Origin: Chitinispirillales bacterium ANBcel5 | GTDB lineage: Bacteria > Fibrobacterota > Chitinivibrionia > Chitinivibrionales > Chitinispirillaceae | NCBI GenBank assembly: GCA_029688955.1 | Contig: JARUKZ010000015.1 | Span: forward strand, 1-64,000 | Direction: 5' to 3' | Length of the DNA: 64,000 nucleotides | Shown here: piece after piece, positions 15,808 through 24,664 of the stretch | Position numbering within the stretch: the first letter of the stretch is position 1 | Layout: every line of letters starts with the position of its first letter | Notes under the pieces: model-generated | What the model saw: only the letters and a program-made list of their open reading frames with translations | Told to the model about the DNA's origin: nothing | Databases searched by the model: none | Position numbers and translations under genes: made by a program

Positions 15808-16710
15808 CTAATCTTTTGAAATGGTTGTCTCTTTTTTTACATATCGTGCAACCACATCTTGTGCAAACTCTGCAAACTCTTCAAGAATAATAGGAGGACT
15901 TGTAATTGACGGCTGTATGCCCCTTGATGGAGGTGTAAAGCATAGTGTTATAGTAATGTCAAATTCTTTTAAGGCCTCCATTTGTTTATCAAACCAATCT
16001 ATTGCATTAGGTCTGTGCCAATCGGCCCAGCTTATACCAGTGCGAAGCTTTTTTACTCCCATCTTTCTCAAGCATTCGATAGCAAAATCAAGCCGGTGAT
16101 CTTCAAAATGAAACCATTGACATATTCCCATCTCCGGAGGAAAATATCTTAAAGCTGGTTTAGCTGTTCCATCGGCCCGTATAAGCCCCATATAAAAATG
16201 CCTATAATAGGAACTTCCTTCACTCTCTTTGTGTCGCGTTGTCGCTTCCCAGGCTGGTGGAAGATCAAACAAGCTGTACCAAAATATCCTCTCTACCCTG
16301 CCCATCAAAAGCTCTGAAGTTCGTTTTAAACCAAATACCTGCACTTCATCTGCACCAAAAGATGATGTGCCGACCTCGGTGACCCATACGGGCAGACTAC
16401 AAACGCTCTCTACATCTTTTATTTTCTGTGGCCATTCATCTATTTGCCAGTGATTCCAATCAAGCGGAAATCCATGTATTGCAACAGCATCAAGAGTATC
16501 AAACAAACCATAACTGCTTAAAAGAGTGAGATAATTTGTATCAATTGGTGAAATGCCGCCCAGTACAACAGGTAAAGTAGGATGAGTACGCTTGATTGCC
16601 TTTGCCGCCAATGATGTCATTGCAGAAAACAGCTTCCAATCAGGATCTAATGTAAAATCCCAATGGGAGAGGTTATTTGGTTCATTCCAAAGTTTAATCG
16701 CCTCTATCAT
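15808..16710 (-). CDS. GH39/GH5-like TIM-barrel glycosidase homologue with permuted strand order
   Basis: A 300-residue protein with clan GH-A features. The acid/base motif KLWNEPNN is at residues 6-13 and the nucleophile motif WVTEVG at about 115. Normally the acid/base sits on strand 4, after about 120-150 residues containing strands 1-3. Here the material that looks like strands 1-3 (GICQWFHFEDH, MGVKKLRTGISWADW, DITITLCFTP) comes after the nucleophile, at the C-terminal end. This is the arrangement of a circular permutation. No signal peptide is present, so it is cytosolic. It may process or bind the cluster's glycan. I recall similar proteins annotated as beta-xylosidases in comparable clusters. 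Confidence 0.65.
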   Translation of the reverse strand: MIEAIKLWNEPNNLSHWDFTLDPDWKLFSAMTSLAAKAIKRTHPTLPVVLGGISPIDTNYLTLLSSYGLFDTLDAVAIHGFPLDWNHWQIDEWPQKIKDVESVCSLPVWVTEVGTSSFGADEVQVFGLKRTSELLMGRVERIFWYSLFDLPPAWEATTRHKESEGSSYYRHFYMGLIRADGTAKPALRYFPPEMGICQWFHFEDHRLDFAIECLRKMGVKKLRTGISWADWHRPNAIDWFDKQMEALKEFDITITLCFTPPSRGIQPSITSPPIILEEFAEFAQDVVARYVKKETTISKD

Positions 16711-17848
16711 AATACTCCTCTAGATGTGAGGTGATAAAAAGAGCCTTTGACATAAATTTCTTACGCTTAACCTTGTGTGCCTCCAATACGTAATACTCAA
16801 GCTCCTCGGCACGATGAGCAGAAGTGTGCTCCTGCAAGACCCTCTTTTGTGCCTGTTGACCTATTTCCATACGTTGTGAATGAGGTATTTGAAGCAAAGT
16901 CTTATAGGTCTGTTCCATTGAACCACTTATAATGATCTCTTCATTGGGCTTAAAAAATGTCTCTAACCCCTCCCAGTAATCACTAATAACAGGTACTGCA
17001 CATGCAGCTGCTTCAAATAACCTAACAGAGGGTGCATATCCTGATGCAATCATATCTGCTCGCGTTAGATTAAGAGTGTAACGTTGGGAGCAGTAGAATC
17101 GTCGATGATCAGCCGGAGCCAGGTGCTCCACTTTTTTTACATTTGCCGGCCATTTAATTTCTTTTGGATACTGAGGCCCAGCAACAATAAATTTGCCTTC
17201 AGGCCATTTCCTTGCAGTCTGAAGCATCAGAATCTCCAGTGAATCCTGCCTATCAGGACTAAATGTTCCCATGTATCCTAAGTCATATTTTATATCAACT
17301 TTTTGATGGTAATTCACTTCAGGGTCTACCGAACAATAGAGAGGTCTTGCGATTGGGGAGTTATAGACATTTTCTATTATATTGAGTATTGGTCCACCCG
17401 CAAAGGACAGATAAAGATCATATTTAGAAATGAGGTCAGGAGCAATATAATCATATTCTCTTCTCTTTAATTTTGACATAGTTACCGGTGTATCAATATC
17501 ATAAAACGCTGTAATTCCACATGCAACACTGTTAACCCATTCACCTACAACCACACCATCAGGAACAAAAGAACCGACAATGACCAAGTCCGCTTTTTGT
17601 ATAACAGACAAATATTTCTGTTTCAACTCATCTATTGAACTGTATAGTTCAATTTTACCATGAGACAGTTCAGGAGTATCTCTGTTGCAAGCATACCAAG
17701 GCATATCTCTTTCCAGAAATAATACTTTGTGACCTCTGGCTGATAGCTCCTTCATTAACCCACGGTATGTTGTTGCATGACCATTTCCCCAAGAGGAGGT
17801 AATAGTTAGACCCATGATAACAATATCATAATCTGGAGAAAGCATCAA
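16694..17848 (-). CDS. CgeB-type glycosyltransferase (copy 2)
   Basis: A 384-residue GT-B enzyme. The N-terminal IVIMGLTITSSWGNGHATTY, FYDIDTPVTMSKLK and the C-terminal RLFEAAACAVPVISDYW match the protein at 14103-15218 closely, so these are paralogues. They bracket the glycosidase and the second phosphatase. It overlaps the glycosidase gene by 17 bases and the next CgeB gene by 4. It probably adds one sugar to the growing product in the cytosol. Confidence 0.82.
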   Translation of the reverse strand: MMLSPDYDIVIMGLTITSSWGNGHATTYRGLMKELSARGHKVLFLERDMPWYACNRDTPELSHGKIELYSSIDELKQKYLSVIQKADLVIVGSFVPDGVVVGEWVNSVACGITAFYDIDTPVTMSKLKRREYDYIAPDLISKYDLYLSFAGGPILNIIENVYNSPIARPLYCSVDPEVNYHQKVDIKYDLGYMGTFSPDRQDSLEILMLQTARKWPEGKFIVAGPQYPKEIKWPANVKKVEHLAPADHRRFYCSQRYTLNLTRADMIASGYAPSVRLFEAAACAVPVISDYWEGLETFFKPNEEIIISGSMEQTYKTLLQIPHSQRMEIGQQAQKRVLQEHTSAHRAEELEYYVLEAHKVKRKKFMSKALFITSHLEEYYDRGD

Positions 17849-18957
17849 TTAGTAACCTCCTTATCCCTAACAACATATTCGTTAATTGCGTTTTGAACAT
17901 CTTTAGCTCTATGTACATACGTGTGTGACTCCAATATTCTTTTCCTTGCAGAACGTCCAACTTCAAAGGCTATGTCTTCATCTATTGTGGTTAGTATTTC
18001 TGCAACATTTTCTCCATTAGATGCAACAAAACACTCTTTGTGTGGTTGAAGAAAAGCCTCAATACCGTCCCACTTATCGGTTATGATACAAGCTCCCGCC
18101 CCAGCCGCTTCAAAGATCCGTGTGGGTGGAGAAAAGCCGTAACTTGCCATACTCTGACGGTTAATATTGAGAATGGCCATTGATGAACAATTAAATTGGT
18201 TGTGCTCATGAGTATATACATGCCCAAGGCACTCAAGATTACCAAGGGATGGTATTTTACTATCCCAACCATTTCCACCGATTTTAAATTTGTATTCTGG
18301 TAAGAGAGAAGCTGGTTTAAAGAAAAATTCGCTTACTCTTTGTTCCCTGTCAGGCATTCGATTTCCTAAGAAGCCTAAACTGCATTCAAACTTTTCATTT
18401 TTTTCTACCGGATAGTGAGTAAACGGATCAAGAGCATTATAAACTGGAATACATATTTTCGCTCCAAGGCTTTTATACGCATTTACAACCATCTCCCCTC
18501 CCCCATAGGTAAGTATCATATCATACTCCGGAATAAGGGAGGCAAATGGATCGTTACGATTTGATTTAACTCTATCAAGAGTTGCAGGAGCATCCACATC
18601 CCAAAAAATTACGATACTCCCATTTGCCTTGTATTCAAGTACAGCTTCTTCAAGTACATCATCAAGATACCCAACACCACTTGCTTTGACGATAACATCA
18701 GCCCCCCTGGCCATATTTAGTGCTTTTTTTAATCCGGGTTCTGATGCCTCATAAACAATACTTTTTGCATAATGAGGATCTTCAATATCACGATGTTTTT
18801 GTCTGTCATAAGCATCTGGTTCAAAAAATGTAATCCGGTGACCTAAATCATATAATGCTTTCAATAGCCCTCTATAATAAGTTGCAGCACCATTCCAGTA
18901 AGCAGAAACCAAACTGGATCCAAAAAAAGCAATTCGCATTCTATTACTCACTATCAT
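17845..18957 (-). CDS. CgeB-type glycosyltransferase (copy 3)
   Basis: A 370-residue GT-B protein with RIAFFGSSLVSAYWNGAATY at residues 8-27, FWDVDAPATLDRVK, and RIFEAAGAGACIITDKWDG in the sugar-nucleotide domain. It is more distant from copies 1 and 2 but follows the same plan. The start context is ATG 18957, and the gene ends in a 4-base overlap with copy 2. Confidence 0.82.
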   Translation of the reverse strand: MIVSNRMRIAFFGSSLVSAYWNGAATYYRGLLKALYDLGHRITFFEPDAYDRQKHRDIEDPHYAKSIVYEASEPGLKKALNMARGADVIVKASGVGYLDDVLEEAVLEYKANGSIVIFWDVDAPATLDRVKSNRNDPFASLIPEYDMILTYGGGEMVVNAYKSLGAKICIPVYNALDPFTHYPVEKNEKFECSLGFLGNRMPDREQRVSEFFFKPASLLPEYKFKIGGNGWDSKIPSLGNLECLGHVYTHEHNQFNCSSMAILNINRQSMASYGFSPPTRIFEAAGAGACIITDKWDGIEAFLQPHKECFVASNGENVAEILTTIDEDIAFEVGRSARKRILESHTYVHRAKDVQNAINEYVVRDKEVTN

Positions 18958-18974
18958 CCTCCTCTCTGAAGCAT

Positions 18975-20108
18975 TCAGATCACTCTTGTCTCATTATTTG
19001 ATCTGTTATTTTCGATTTTAATACCTATTTCAGAGCAAATATCCATTAATTCATCTACACGATGCCTACAGGTATGGCGCTGCAAAATAGTATTTCTCCC
19101 TTTTGTTGCTAAAGATTCCCTTAACTCTTGGTTGTTTAACACCTCCAATATCAATTTCTTCATTTCTTTGCCGTCACGAGCCATCAGATAATCCTCTCCC
19201 TCAGTAAACATTTTTTCACAATCATCCCAGGGAGAACATATCAGTGGAATGGCACATGATAGTGCTTCAAAGGGACGAATAGTAGGTATTCCAGGTAGCT
19301 TTTCAACATAAGGTTTTCTTGGAATGTGAACGGTCATCTTGAATCGAGAGAACAGTGAAGGCACCATATAGTTTGCAATCCATCCTCTATATTCTATCCC
19401 ATTATTATTTAAAAGAGATATTGCATGGTCAGGATATCTAACCCCATGAATCGCACATCTCAACCCCAATGTACTTACTGGTTTAAAAAGATATTCTTCC
19501 AACTCTTTAGTTCTTTCATCATCTCCCCAGTTTCCTATCCAGGCAATGTCTCCATCTGTCTTTTGAGTTTCTATTGGTTTGAATGTTCTAATGTCAGCCG
19601 CTTCGTGCCATACCCATGCCTTCTGTATCCATGATTTTTCAAGGTAAATATCTCTAACTACTTTACCAAAAGCCAAAACGCCATCGTAATAAGAGAGATC
19701 ATAATCTTCCATTTCTGATGGTGCTGTCACAGACCGATGATGAGTATCATGAAATAGTATTCTTAATCGAGGTAATGCCCGCCTGTATTTTCCTATACGT
19801 CGTACTAATTCCGGATGGTTCCATTCATGAACTATAACTAAATCTACACCATCGAGTTCTTTTCCCAGGTCTATTTCTTGTAAATTATACTTTCTACTCT
19901 TAAGATCCGGAAAAAATTCATCATAACCTTTAAATACCCCTTCTCCTTGAGCTCTAACAAGATTTGAAAGACTCCAACTATTCTCTGGTTCAAAAAGTAA
20001 AACTTCATGCCCTCTACTCTTTAACTCAGAAGCAATCCCTCTTAAAAAGTGGGCGTTTCCATGATTCCAATCTGAGATAAACGAATGAGCAAAAAAGGCT
20101 ATGCGCAT
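18975..20108 (-). CDS. CgeB-type glycosyltransferase (copy 4)
   Basis: A 377-residue GT-B protein. It begins MRIAFFAHSFISDWNHGNAH, then ELKSRGHEVLLFEPE, and has RPFEALSCAIPLICSPWDD in the C-terminal domain, with the terminal HTCRHRVDEL also found in the other copies. The mid-protein DLVIVHEWNHPELV segment differs from copies 1-3, which suggests another acceptor. It overlaps the GT4 gene upstream by 10 bases. Confidence 0.82.
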   Translation of the reverse strand: MRIAFFAHSFISDWNHGNAHFLRGIASELKSRGHEVLLFEPENSWSLSNLVRAQGEGVFKGYDEFFPDLKSRKYNLQEIDLGKELDGVDLVIVHEWNHPELVRRIGKYRRALPRLRILFHDTHHRSVTAPSEMEDYDLSYYDGVLAFGKVVRDIYLEKSWIQKAWVWHEAADIRTFKPIETQKTDGDIAWIGNWGDDERTKELEEYLFKPVSTLGLRCAIHGVRYPDHAISLLNNNGIEYRGWIANYMVPSLFSRFKMTVHIPRKPYVEKLPGIPTIRPFEALSCAIPLICSPWDDCEKMFTEGEDYLMARDGKEMKKLILEVLNNQELRESLATKGRNTILQRHTCRHRVDELMDICSEIGIKIENNRSNNETRVI

Positions 20109-21202
20109 AACGTTTTCTCCCTATGATTACTGTTAAATTTATTGCGATCTATTAATTCCTGATATAAATCCAAATACGAATACACCATGCGAGATACAGA
20201 AAACTGCAGTGCACGTTGCCTTGCTCTCTCTCCGTATTCCCTGCGTATCCATGGTTTGTGTATCAACATCTGTAACGTATCCTGTAGTTGTTCACCATCT
20301 TCAGGATCAACAAAAAAAGCACTGTCTCCCCAAACTTCTCTTAAGCTTGCTATATTTCCCAAAACAAGTGCACATTCACATAATGCAGCCTCTAAAACAG
20401 ATAATCCGAAGGGTTCGTATCTGGCTGGTAAAACATATATCGAAGCGCTTCCCATCCATTGTCCAACTTCAAAAGGAGTACATCGACCAAGCCAGTGCAC
20501 ATCACCTTTACTAATTTCATCTATCCCCTCACCAGCAACAAGGACCTGCCATGGTAATCGATGTGCTATGGATGCTAAAGTTCTAATGTTTTTCCCCTCA
20601 TCCCAAAGCCTTCCCGCTGTAAGGATATATGGATCTTTTATTTTGGGCACAAATAAATGTCTGTTTCTTCCGTTAAAAATTACCTTGCCGCGAAAAGACA
20701 CTTTGTAATTGGAACTTAGTGAATCTAACATATCTTTTGATGGAGCGACTATATAATCCACCCCCTCTAGTCCCCTTGAAACACTCTCTTTATATTGACT
20801 CCACTGTTCGCTTTCTGGATCCTTATTTTTAACAGCTCTATACCAGGAATACACACAAGAGTGTGCCACAATAAGGGAAGGAATATTCCATTTTACAGAA
20901 CCGTAGGAAAAGCCGTTTAAATGTACGATATCAGGAGCAATAAACTCAGCGATTGAAGAAAGCCACTCTTTAGTCTGATCAACATCGCTCCAGGGATCAT
21001 TCATCCATTCTAATTTATACCTACTCTCAAATAATTGTAGATTAGAAAGTCCAGAAATTTCGCTTCTTTGAGCTCTATTAAGCTTTTTTCCCATACTTGC
21101 AAGTGCTATTTCAAATCCCAGTTTATGCAAAGCACTTACAAGCTCAACAGTATATGACCATACTCCACCCACTGTATCGGTTGTTATTAATAACCGCTTC
21201 AC
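20099..21202 (-). CDS. Glycosyltransferase family 4 (GT-B)
   Basis: A 367-residue glycosyltransferase. TTDTVGGVWSYTVEL at residues 7-21 is the N-terminal glycine-rich segment, YILTAGRLWDEGKN opens the donor domain, and YVLPARYEPFGLSVLEAALCE holds the E-x7-E motif. These are features of retaining GT4 enzymes using NDP-hexoses. It is followed by the CgeB group in the same operon. Confidence 0.85.
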   Translation of the reverse strand: MKRLLITTDTVGGVWSYTVELVSALHKLGFEIALASMGKKLNRAQRSEISGLSNLQLFESRYKLEWMNDPWSDVDQTKEWLSSIAEFIAPDIVHLNGFSYGSVKWNIPSLIVAHSCVYSWYRAVKNKDPESEQWSQYKESVSRGLEGVDYIVAPSKDMLDSLSSNYKVSFRGKVIFNGRNRHLFVPKIKDPYILTAGRLWDEGKNIRTLASIAHRLPWQVLVAGEGIDEISKGDVHWLGRCTPFEVGQWMGSASIYVLPARYEPFGLSVLEAALCECALVLGNIASLREVWGDSAFFVDPEDGEQLQDTLQMLIHKPWIRREYGERARQRALQFSVSRMVYSYLDLYQELIDRNKFNSNHREKTLCA

Positions 21203-21253
21203 TTGACCCTCCCTACCTAAACTTTTTTTATTTTTTCTCTCAAGCTGTTATTC

Positions 21254-21541
21254 TTACTCACCATTTATGCTTATTAATTTATAGTAATGATCATGGCCAT
21301 CACTATTCTTTTCACAAAGAAATGCAAGATGAGCCTGGTCAAATTTTTCAAAAAATTTATCCCATGAAATAGGTTCATACTTTTCTTTATCTGAATCCTC
21401 GGGAAACAGTATTCTGATAACTCCACTTTCTTCTTTAGCAATAAGTTCATCAGGAACTAGTACAGGAAAACCACCACGCTCCTCAACCCATTTTTTGATG
21501 AACCGATGATTTGATGTGATTTTTGAGTTATCATTAAACAT
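21254..21541 (-). CDS. Small conserved protein often mislabelled as glucan branching enzyme
   Basis: A 95-residue soluble protein. The pattern NHRFIKKWVEERGGFPVLV, then IRILFPED and ISWDKFFEKFDQAHLAFL, recalls a family of short proteins that databases often label 1,4-alpha-glucan branching enzyme; it is far too short to be that enzyme (usually over 600 residues). A ribosome binding site of type AGGAG precedes the start. Its place between the Gfo/Idh gene and the GT4 gene suggests a role with the pathway, but no function can be stated. Confidence 0.6.
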   Translation of the reverse strand: MFNDNSKITSNHRFIKKWVEERGGFPVLVPDELIAKEESGVIRILFPEDSDKEKYEPISWDKFFEKFDQAHLAFLCEKNSDGHDHYYKLISINGE

Positions 21542-21570
21542 TTTCTTACTCCTTTCAGGTACCCTACCAA

Positions 21571-22581
21571 CTATCTTCCGTATATACTATCAATGATCTG
21601 GGAAACAGTATACAGACGCTCTCCTTCAGGATCATATTTTTTCCCTTCATAAAGGTTTTGTGCCCACTCAACGATAGCCCTACCACCCCAATCATCAGGA
21701 GGACTAAGCAAAACTTCTTTTGAAGTTCCCCTATATCGTTCAAGGGTAAAGTCATAAAATGAACCATTTACATTTTTAATACAAAGTGAACCCCTGGTTC
21801 CAAATAAAGTGATATTTATAACAGCATCGCATCCGGTATTTAAATTCCATGAACAGGCGATTTGGACATTAGTGTTGTTTTCAAGCCCAATCTGAACAAA
21901 AGAATGGTCTTCTATGATACCCATTTTATTACTCACAGGTTTGCCTTTAGAAAAATGTTTTCCAGACACAGTTTTAACCTGATGTTCATCAAGTAAGTAC
22001 AATACAGTATCAACCATATGAATACCTAAATCCATAACACAACCACCACCTGATAATGAAGGGTTATAGAACCATTCCTTATCAGGACCATAGGCATTGT
22101 GAAAACAGGCATCTACAGCATATATCTCTCCTATATCACCACTTTTCAGAAGTTCTTTAGTAAGTGATGTGGCCTTAAGATGACGATATGAAAAATCCAC
22201 GCCCAGAAGTTTATCCTGAATTCGTGCAGTATCCAATATTTCTCTGCATTCACCTGCGGTTCTGGCGAGAGGTTTTTGACAAAAAACAGAACACCCTGCT
22301 TCTAACGCATCAATTGTTTGCTTTCCATGTAATGCACTTGGCGTTGCTATTACAACTCCATCAACAGCACTGTAATCTATTTGCTGAGAATCAGTGCATA
22401 GATATGCATAAGGATTATTTTCACTGATTTTTGATAGTGTACAGGGTTGAGTATCGGAAAGATAGAGTGCCTGAGCCAGACCACTTCCAAGCACAGCCTG
22501 CATTCTATTATACCCTATCCAGCCCAGACCGATAAAAGCTAAATTTAGTTTTTGAGTTATACTTTTAGTTTCTACAGTCAT
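21571..22581 (-). CDS. Gfo/Idh/MocA family NAD(P)-dependent oxidoreductase
   Basis: A 336-residue oxidoreductase. The Rossmann signature AFIGLGWIGYNRM is at about residues 14-26, and QKPLARTAGEC near residue 100 corresponds to the usual EKP motif, with Q in place of E. The C-terminal domain shows GGGCVMDLGIHMVDTVLYLL, matching the conserved substrate-binding GG..D.G.H segment. The family oxidises or isomerises sugars and NDP-sugars. It overlaps the alcohol dehydrogenase gene by 4 bases, so the two probably act in sequence on a sugar. Confidence 0.87.
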   Translation of the reverse strand: MTVETKSITQKLNLAFIGLGWIGYNRMQAVLGSGLAQALYLSDTQPCTLSKISENNPYAYLCTDSQQIDYSAVDGVVIATPSALHGKQTIDALEAGCSVFCQKPLARTAGECREILDTARIQDKLLGVDFSYRHLKATSLTKELLKSGDIGEIYAVDACFHNAYGPDKEWFYNPSLSGGGCVMDLGIHMVDTVLYLLDEHQVKTVSGKHFSKGKPVSNKMGIIEDHSFVQIGLENNTNVQIACSWNLNTGCDAVINITLFGTRGSLCIKNVNGSFYDFTLERYRGTSKEVLLSPPDDWGGRAIVEWAQNLYEGKKYDPEGERLYTVSQIIDSIYGR

Positions 22582-23594
22582 GGTATCACCACAGCTTTCA
22601 AAAAACCATCTGGTCTTGAGTTCATGATTTCGAATGCTTCATTTGTCTCTCTCAATGGAAAGGTGTGCGTGATTAAAGGAGCTATATCTATCTTACCTTC
22701 ACAAATTACTTGAACTGCCTTTTTCATACCTTCAATATATTTCGACTCTTCCCGTTCATGAGCATTAATTACATCTATTCCTTTCCAGTTCCACTGTTGC
22801 AGATTTATACTCCTGTTTCCATCCTGGTGATACCCGGCTATAATCAATCTTCCCCTGTTAGCAATAATTTCTGAGGCTATATTCAATGGCCAACTGTGAC
22901 CAGAGGCTTCAATAACGGTTTCACATCCCTTCGATTGAGTAAGGTTTGCAACATGCTGGATAACCTTGTTATGATCATCCATAGAAACAACTTCAGAAGC
23001 TCCAAACTGTTCTGCGAGTTCTAATGCAAAATGTCTCCTGGAAAGAGCAACAACTCTGGCTCCAGCCAATGAACATAACCTGACAAGCAATATTCCCAAA
23101 AAACCGTTGCCTACAATTGCTACATTTTGTCCAGGTTGAATATTACTTCTCTCAAAAATATTCATAGCACAACCCAACGGTTCACCAGGAAAATACAAAT
23201 CATTGAGTTCACGAGGAACAGTAACCAGATTTTTCCCATTAACTATTTCATACTGGGCAAATGCTTTATTCGAAATAAAACATACTCTATCACCTACTTG
23301 AACGTCTCTTACATTATCTCCTATCTCTTCAACGATCCCCCACCCTTCATGTCCCGGAGCACCATAATCTAAAGGATAAGAAAACCAATCTCTTCCTTCC
23401 CAAATTGGAATATTTGAAGCACAAACACCACACCCCTGTAATTTTACCAAAACTTCATCTTTTAAGTTTTGTCGCAAACATATTTTTTCTGGTACAAATT
23501 TTTTAGGGTATAAACAGCGCAGCGCCTCCATTTCTACTACTATTTCTTTTTCCTTAGTTTCCGGGCATTCCTTTGCTAAAAGATCTTCTCTCAT
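22578..23594 (-). CDS. Zinc-dependent medium-chain dehydrogenase
   Basis: A 338-residue MDR-superfamily enzyme. GCGVCASNI (about residues 53-61) and GHEGWG (about 78-83) supply the catalytic zinc cysteine and histidine; VAIVGNGFLGILLVRLC is the NAD(P)-binding glycine motif. The four-cysteine structural zinc lobe of classical alcohol dehydrogenases is not visible. Members oxidise sugar alcohols or sugars, as in sorbitol and threonine dehydrogenases. It sits in 4-base overlaps between an epimerase and the Gfo/Idh oxidoreductase. Confidence 0.85.
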   Translation of the reverse strand: MREDLLAKECPETKEKEIVVEMEALRCLYPKKFVPEKICLRQNLKDEVLVKLQGCGVCASNIPIWEGRDWFSYPLDYGAPGHEGWGIVEEIGDNVRDVQVGDRVCFISNKAFAQYEIVNGKNLVTVPRELNDLYFPGEPLGCAMNIFERSNIQPGQNVAIVGNGFLGILLVRLCSLAGARVVALSRRHFALELAEQFGASEVVSMDDHNKVIQHVANLTQSKGCETVIEASGHSWPLNIASEIIANRGRLIIAGYHQDGNRSINLQQWNWKGIDVINAHEREESKYIEGMKKAVQVICEGKIDIAPLITHTFPLRETNEAFEIMNSRPDGFLKAVVIP

Positions 23595-24664
23595 CCTACA
23601 TTCTCCTTTTCCATCGATACTTTGCTTATTCTATTCTCTGAAAGCCACCTGTATAGCCGTTTTACACCATTTCTCCAACTTACCTTAGGCTCCCAACCGG
23701 TTTTTACCGAAAAATCCGAAAAGTCACTTATATAAAATTTCTGATCCCCCGATCTCCATGGGGCATATATTTTGTTTGCTTCTGCACCGTCAAGTTCTGA
23801 AATAAAATCTATGGTTTCAAGCAGACTCACAGCGTTCTGTGGACCTCCGCCAATGTTAAACGCGTTTCCTTTTATATTTTCAATATTTTTAATTGCCAGC
23901 GCAAATGCATGTATTAAATCATCAACATATAGCACATCTCTTACCTGAAAACCATCACCAAAAAGCGTTATACCTTTTTTTTCCAGGTGGTTTATTACAA
24001 AGTGAGCAACCCATCCCTGATCTTCATTACCGAATTGATGGGGCCCGTACATGCAGCTCATTCTAAATACAACTGCAGGTAAGTTATAGATTCTTGCATA
24101 ATCAAGAACATATTGTTCGCTTCCACCCTTTGAACACCCATAGGGACTATGGAAATCCAGATTTCTCCGTTCATTTATACCCTTCATTGCTTGTTCATCG
24201 ATTGGAATATAACGCTTATTATCCTTTTGAAGCGCTAGATCACAAAGCTGACCGTATACTTTATTTGTTGAAGTGTAGAGAAGAAATTTGCATTTTTTAC
24301 TTTTTCGCACTGATTCAAGTACATTAATCGTACCGCCGAGGTTCACATCGAAATCTTCTCTTGGGTCATTGATGCTCGTTGTTACTGCCACCTGTGCAGC
24401 TAAATGAAAAACAACTGAAGCACATTGAATACAACGGTTAAGATCTGAAGCATTTCTTACATCTGCAATTACCGGTTTAATTTTGTTTCCATGTTGTATA
24501 CTCAACCACTCTAAATTGTCTTTTGATCCGTTCCGGGACAAATTGTCATAAATAATGACATCGTGGCCAGCCAATGCCAGTCGGTTACATAAATTAGTAC
24601 CAATGAATCCTGCCCCTCCTGTTACAACAACAGGCCCTTGCAGATTTGTAAAAACCCCATTCAT
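23591..24664 (-). CDS. NAD-dependent sugar epimerase, CDP-paratose 2-epimerase-like
   Basis: A 357-residue extended short-chain dehydrogenase. The NAD-binding motif VTGGAGFIGTNLCNRL is at about residues 14-29 and the catalytic YGCSK motif near 175. The segments YDNLSRNGSKDNLEWL and FHLAAQVAVTTSINDP recall CDP-paratose/tyvelose 2-epimerases. It overlaps the dehydrogenase and the second epimerase genes by 4 bases. It probably converts the NDP-sugar used by the glycosyltransferases; exact substrate unknown. Confidence 0.85.
   Translation of the reverse strand: MNGVFTNLQGPVVVTGGAGFIGTNLCNRLALAGHDVIIYDNLSRNGSKDNLEWLSIQHGNKIKPVIADVRNASDLNRCIQCASVVFHLAAQVAVTTSINDPREDFDVNLGGTINVLESVRKSKKCKFLLYTSTNKVYGQLCDLALQKDNKRYIPIDEQAMKGINERRNLDFHSPYGCSKGGSEQYVLDYARIYNLPAVVFRMSCMYGPHQFGNEDQGWVAHFVINHLEKKGITLFGDGFQVRDVLYVDDLIHAFALAIKNIENIKGNAFNIGGGPQNAVSLLETIDFISELDGAEANKIYAPWRSGDQKFYISDFSDFSVKTGWEPKVSWRNGVKRLYRWLSENRISKVSMEKENVG

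Noticed and set aside
21254..21541. Glucan branching enzyme
   Set aside because: At 95 residues the protein lacks the amylase barrel; the label seen in databases is misleading.
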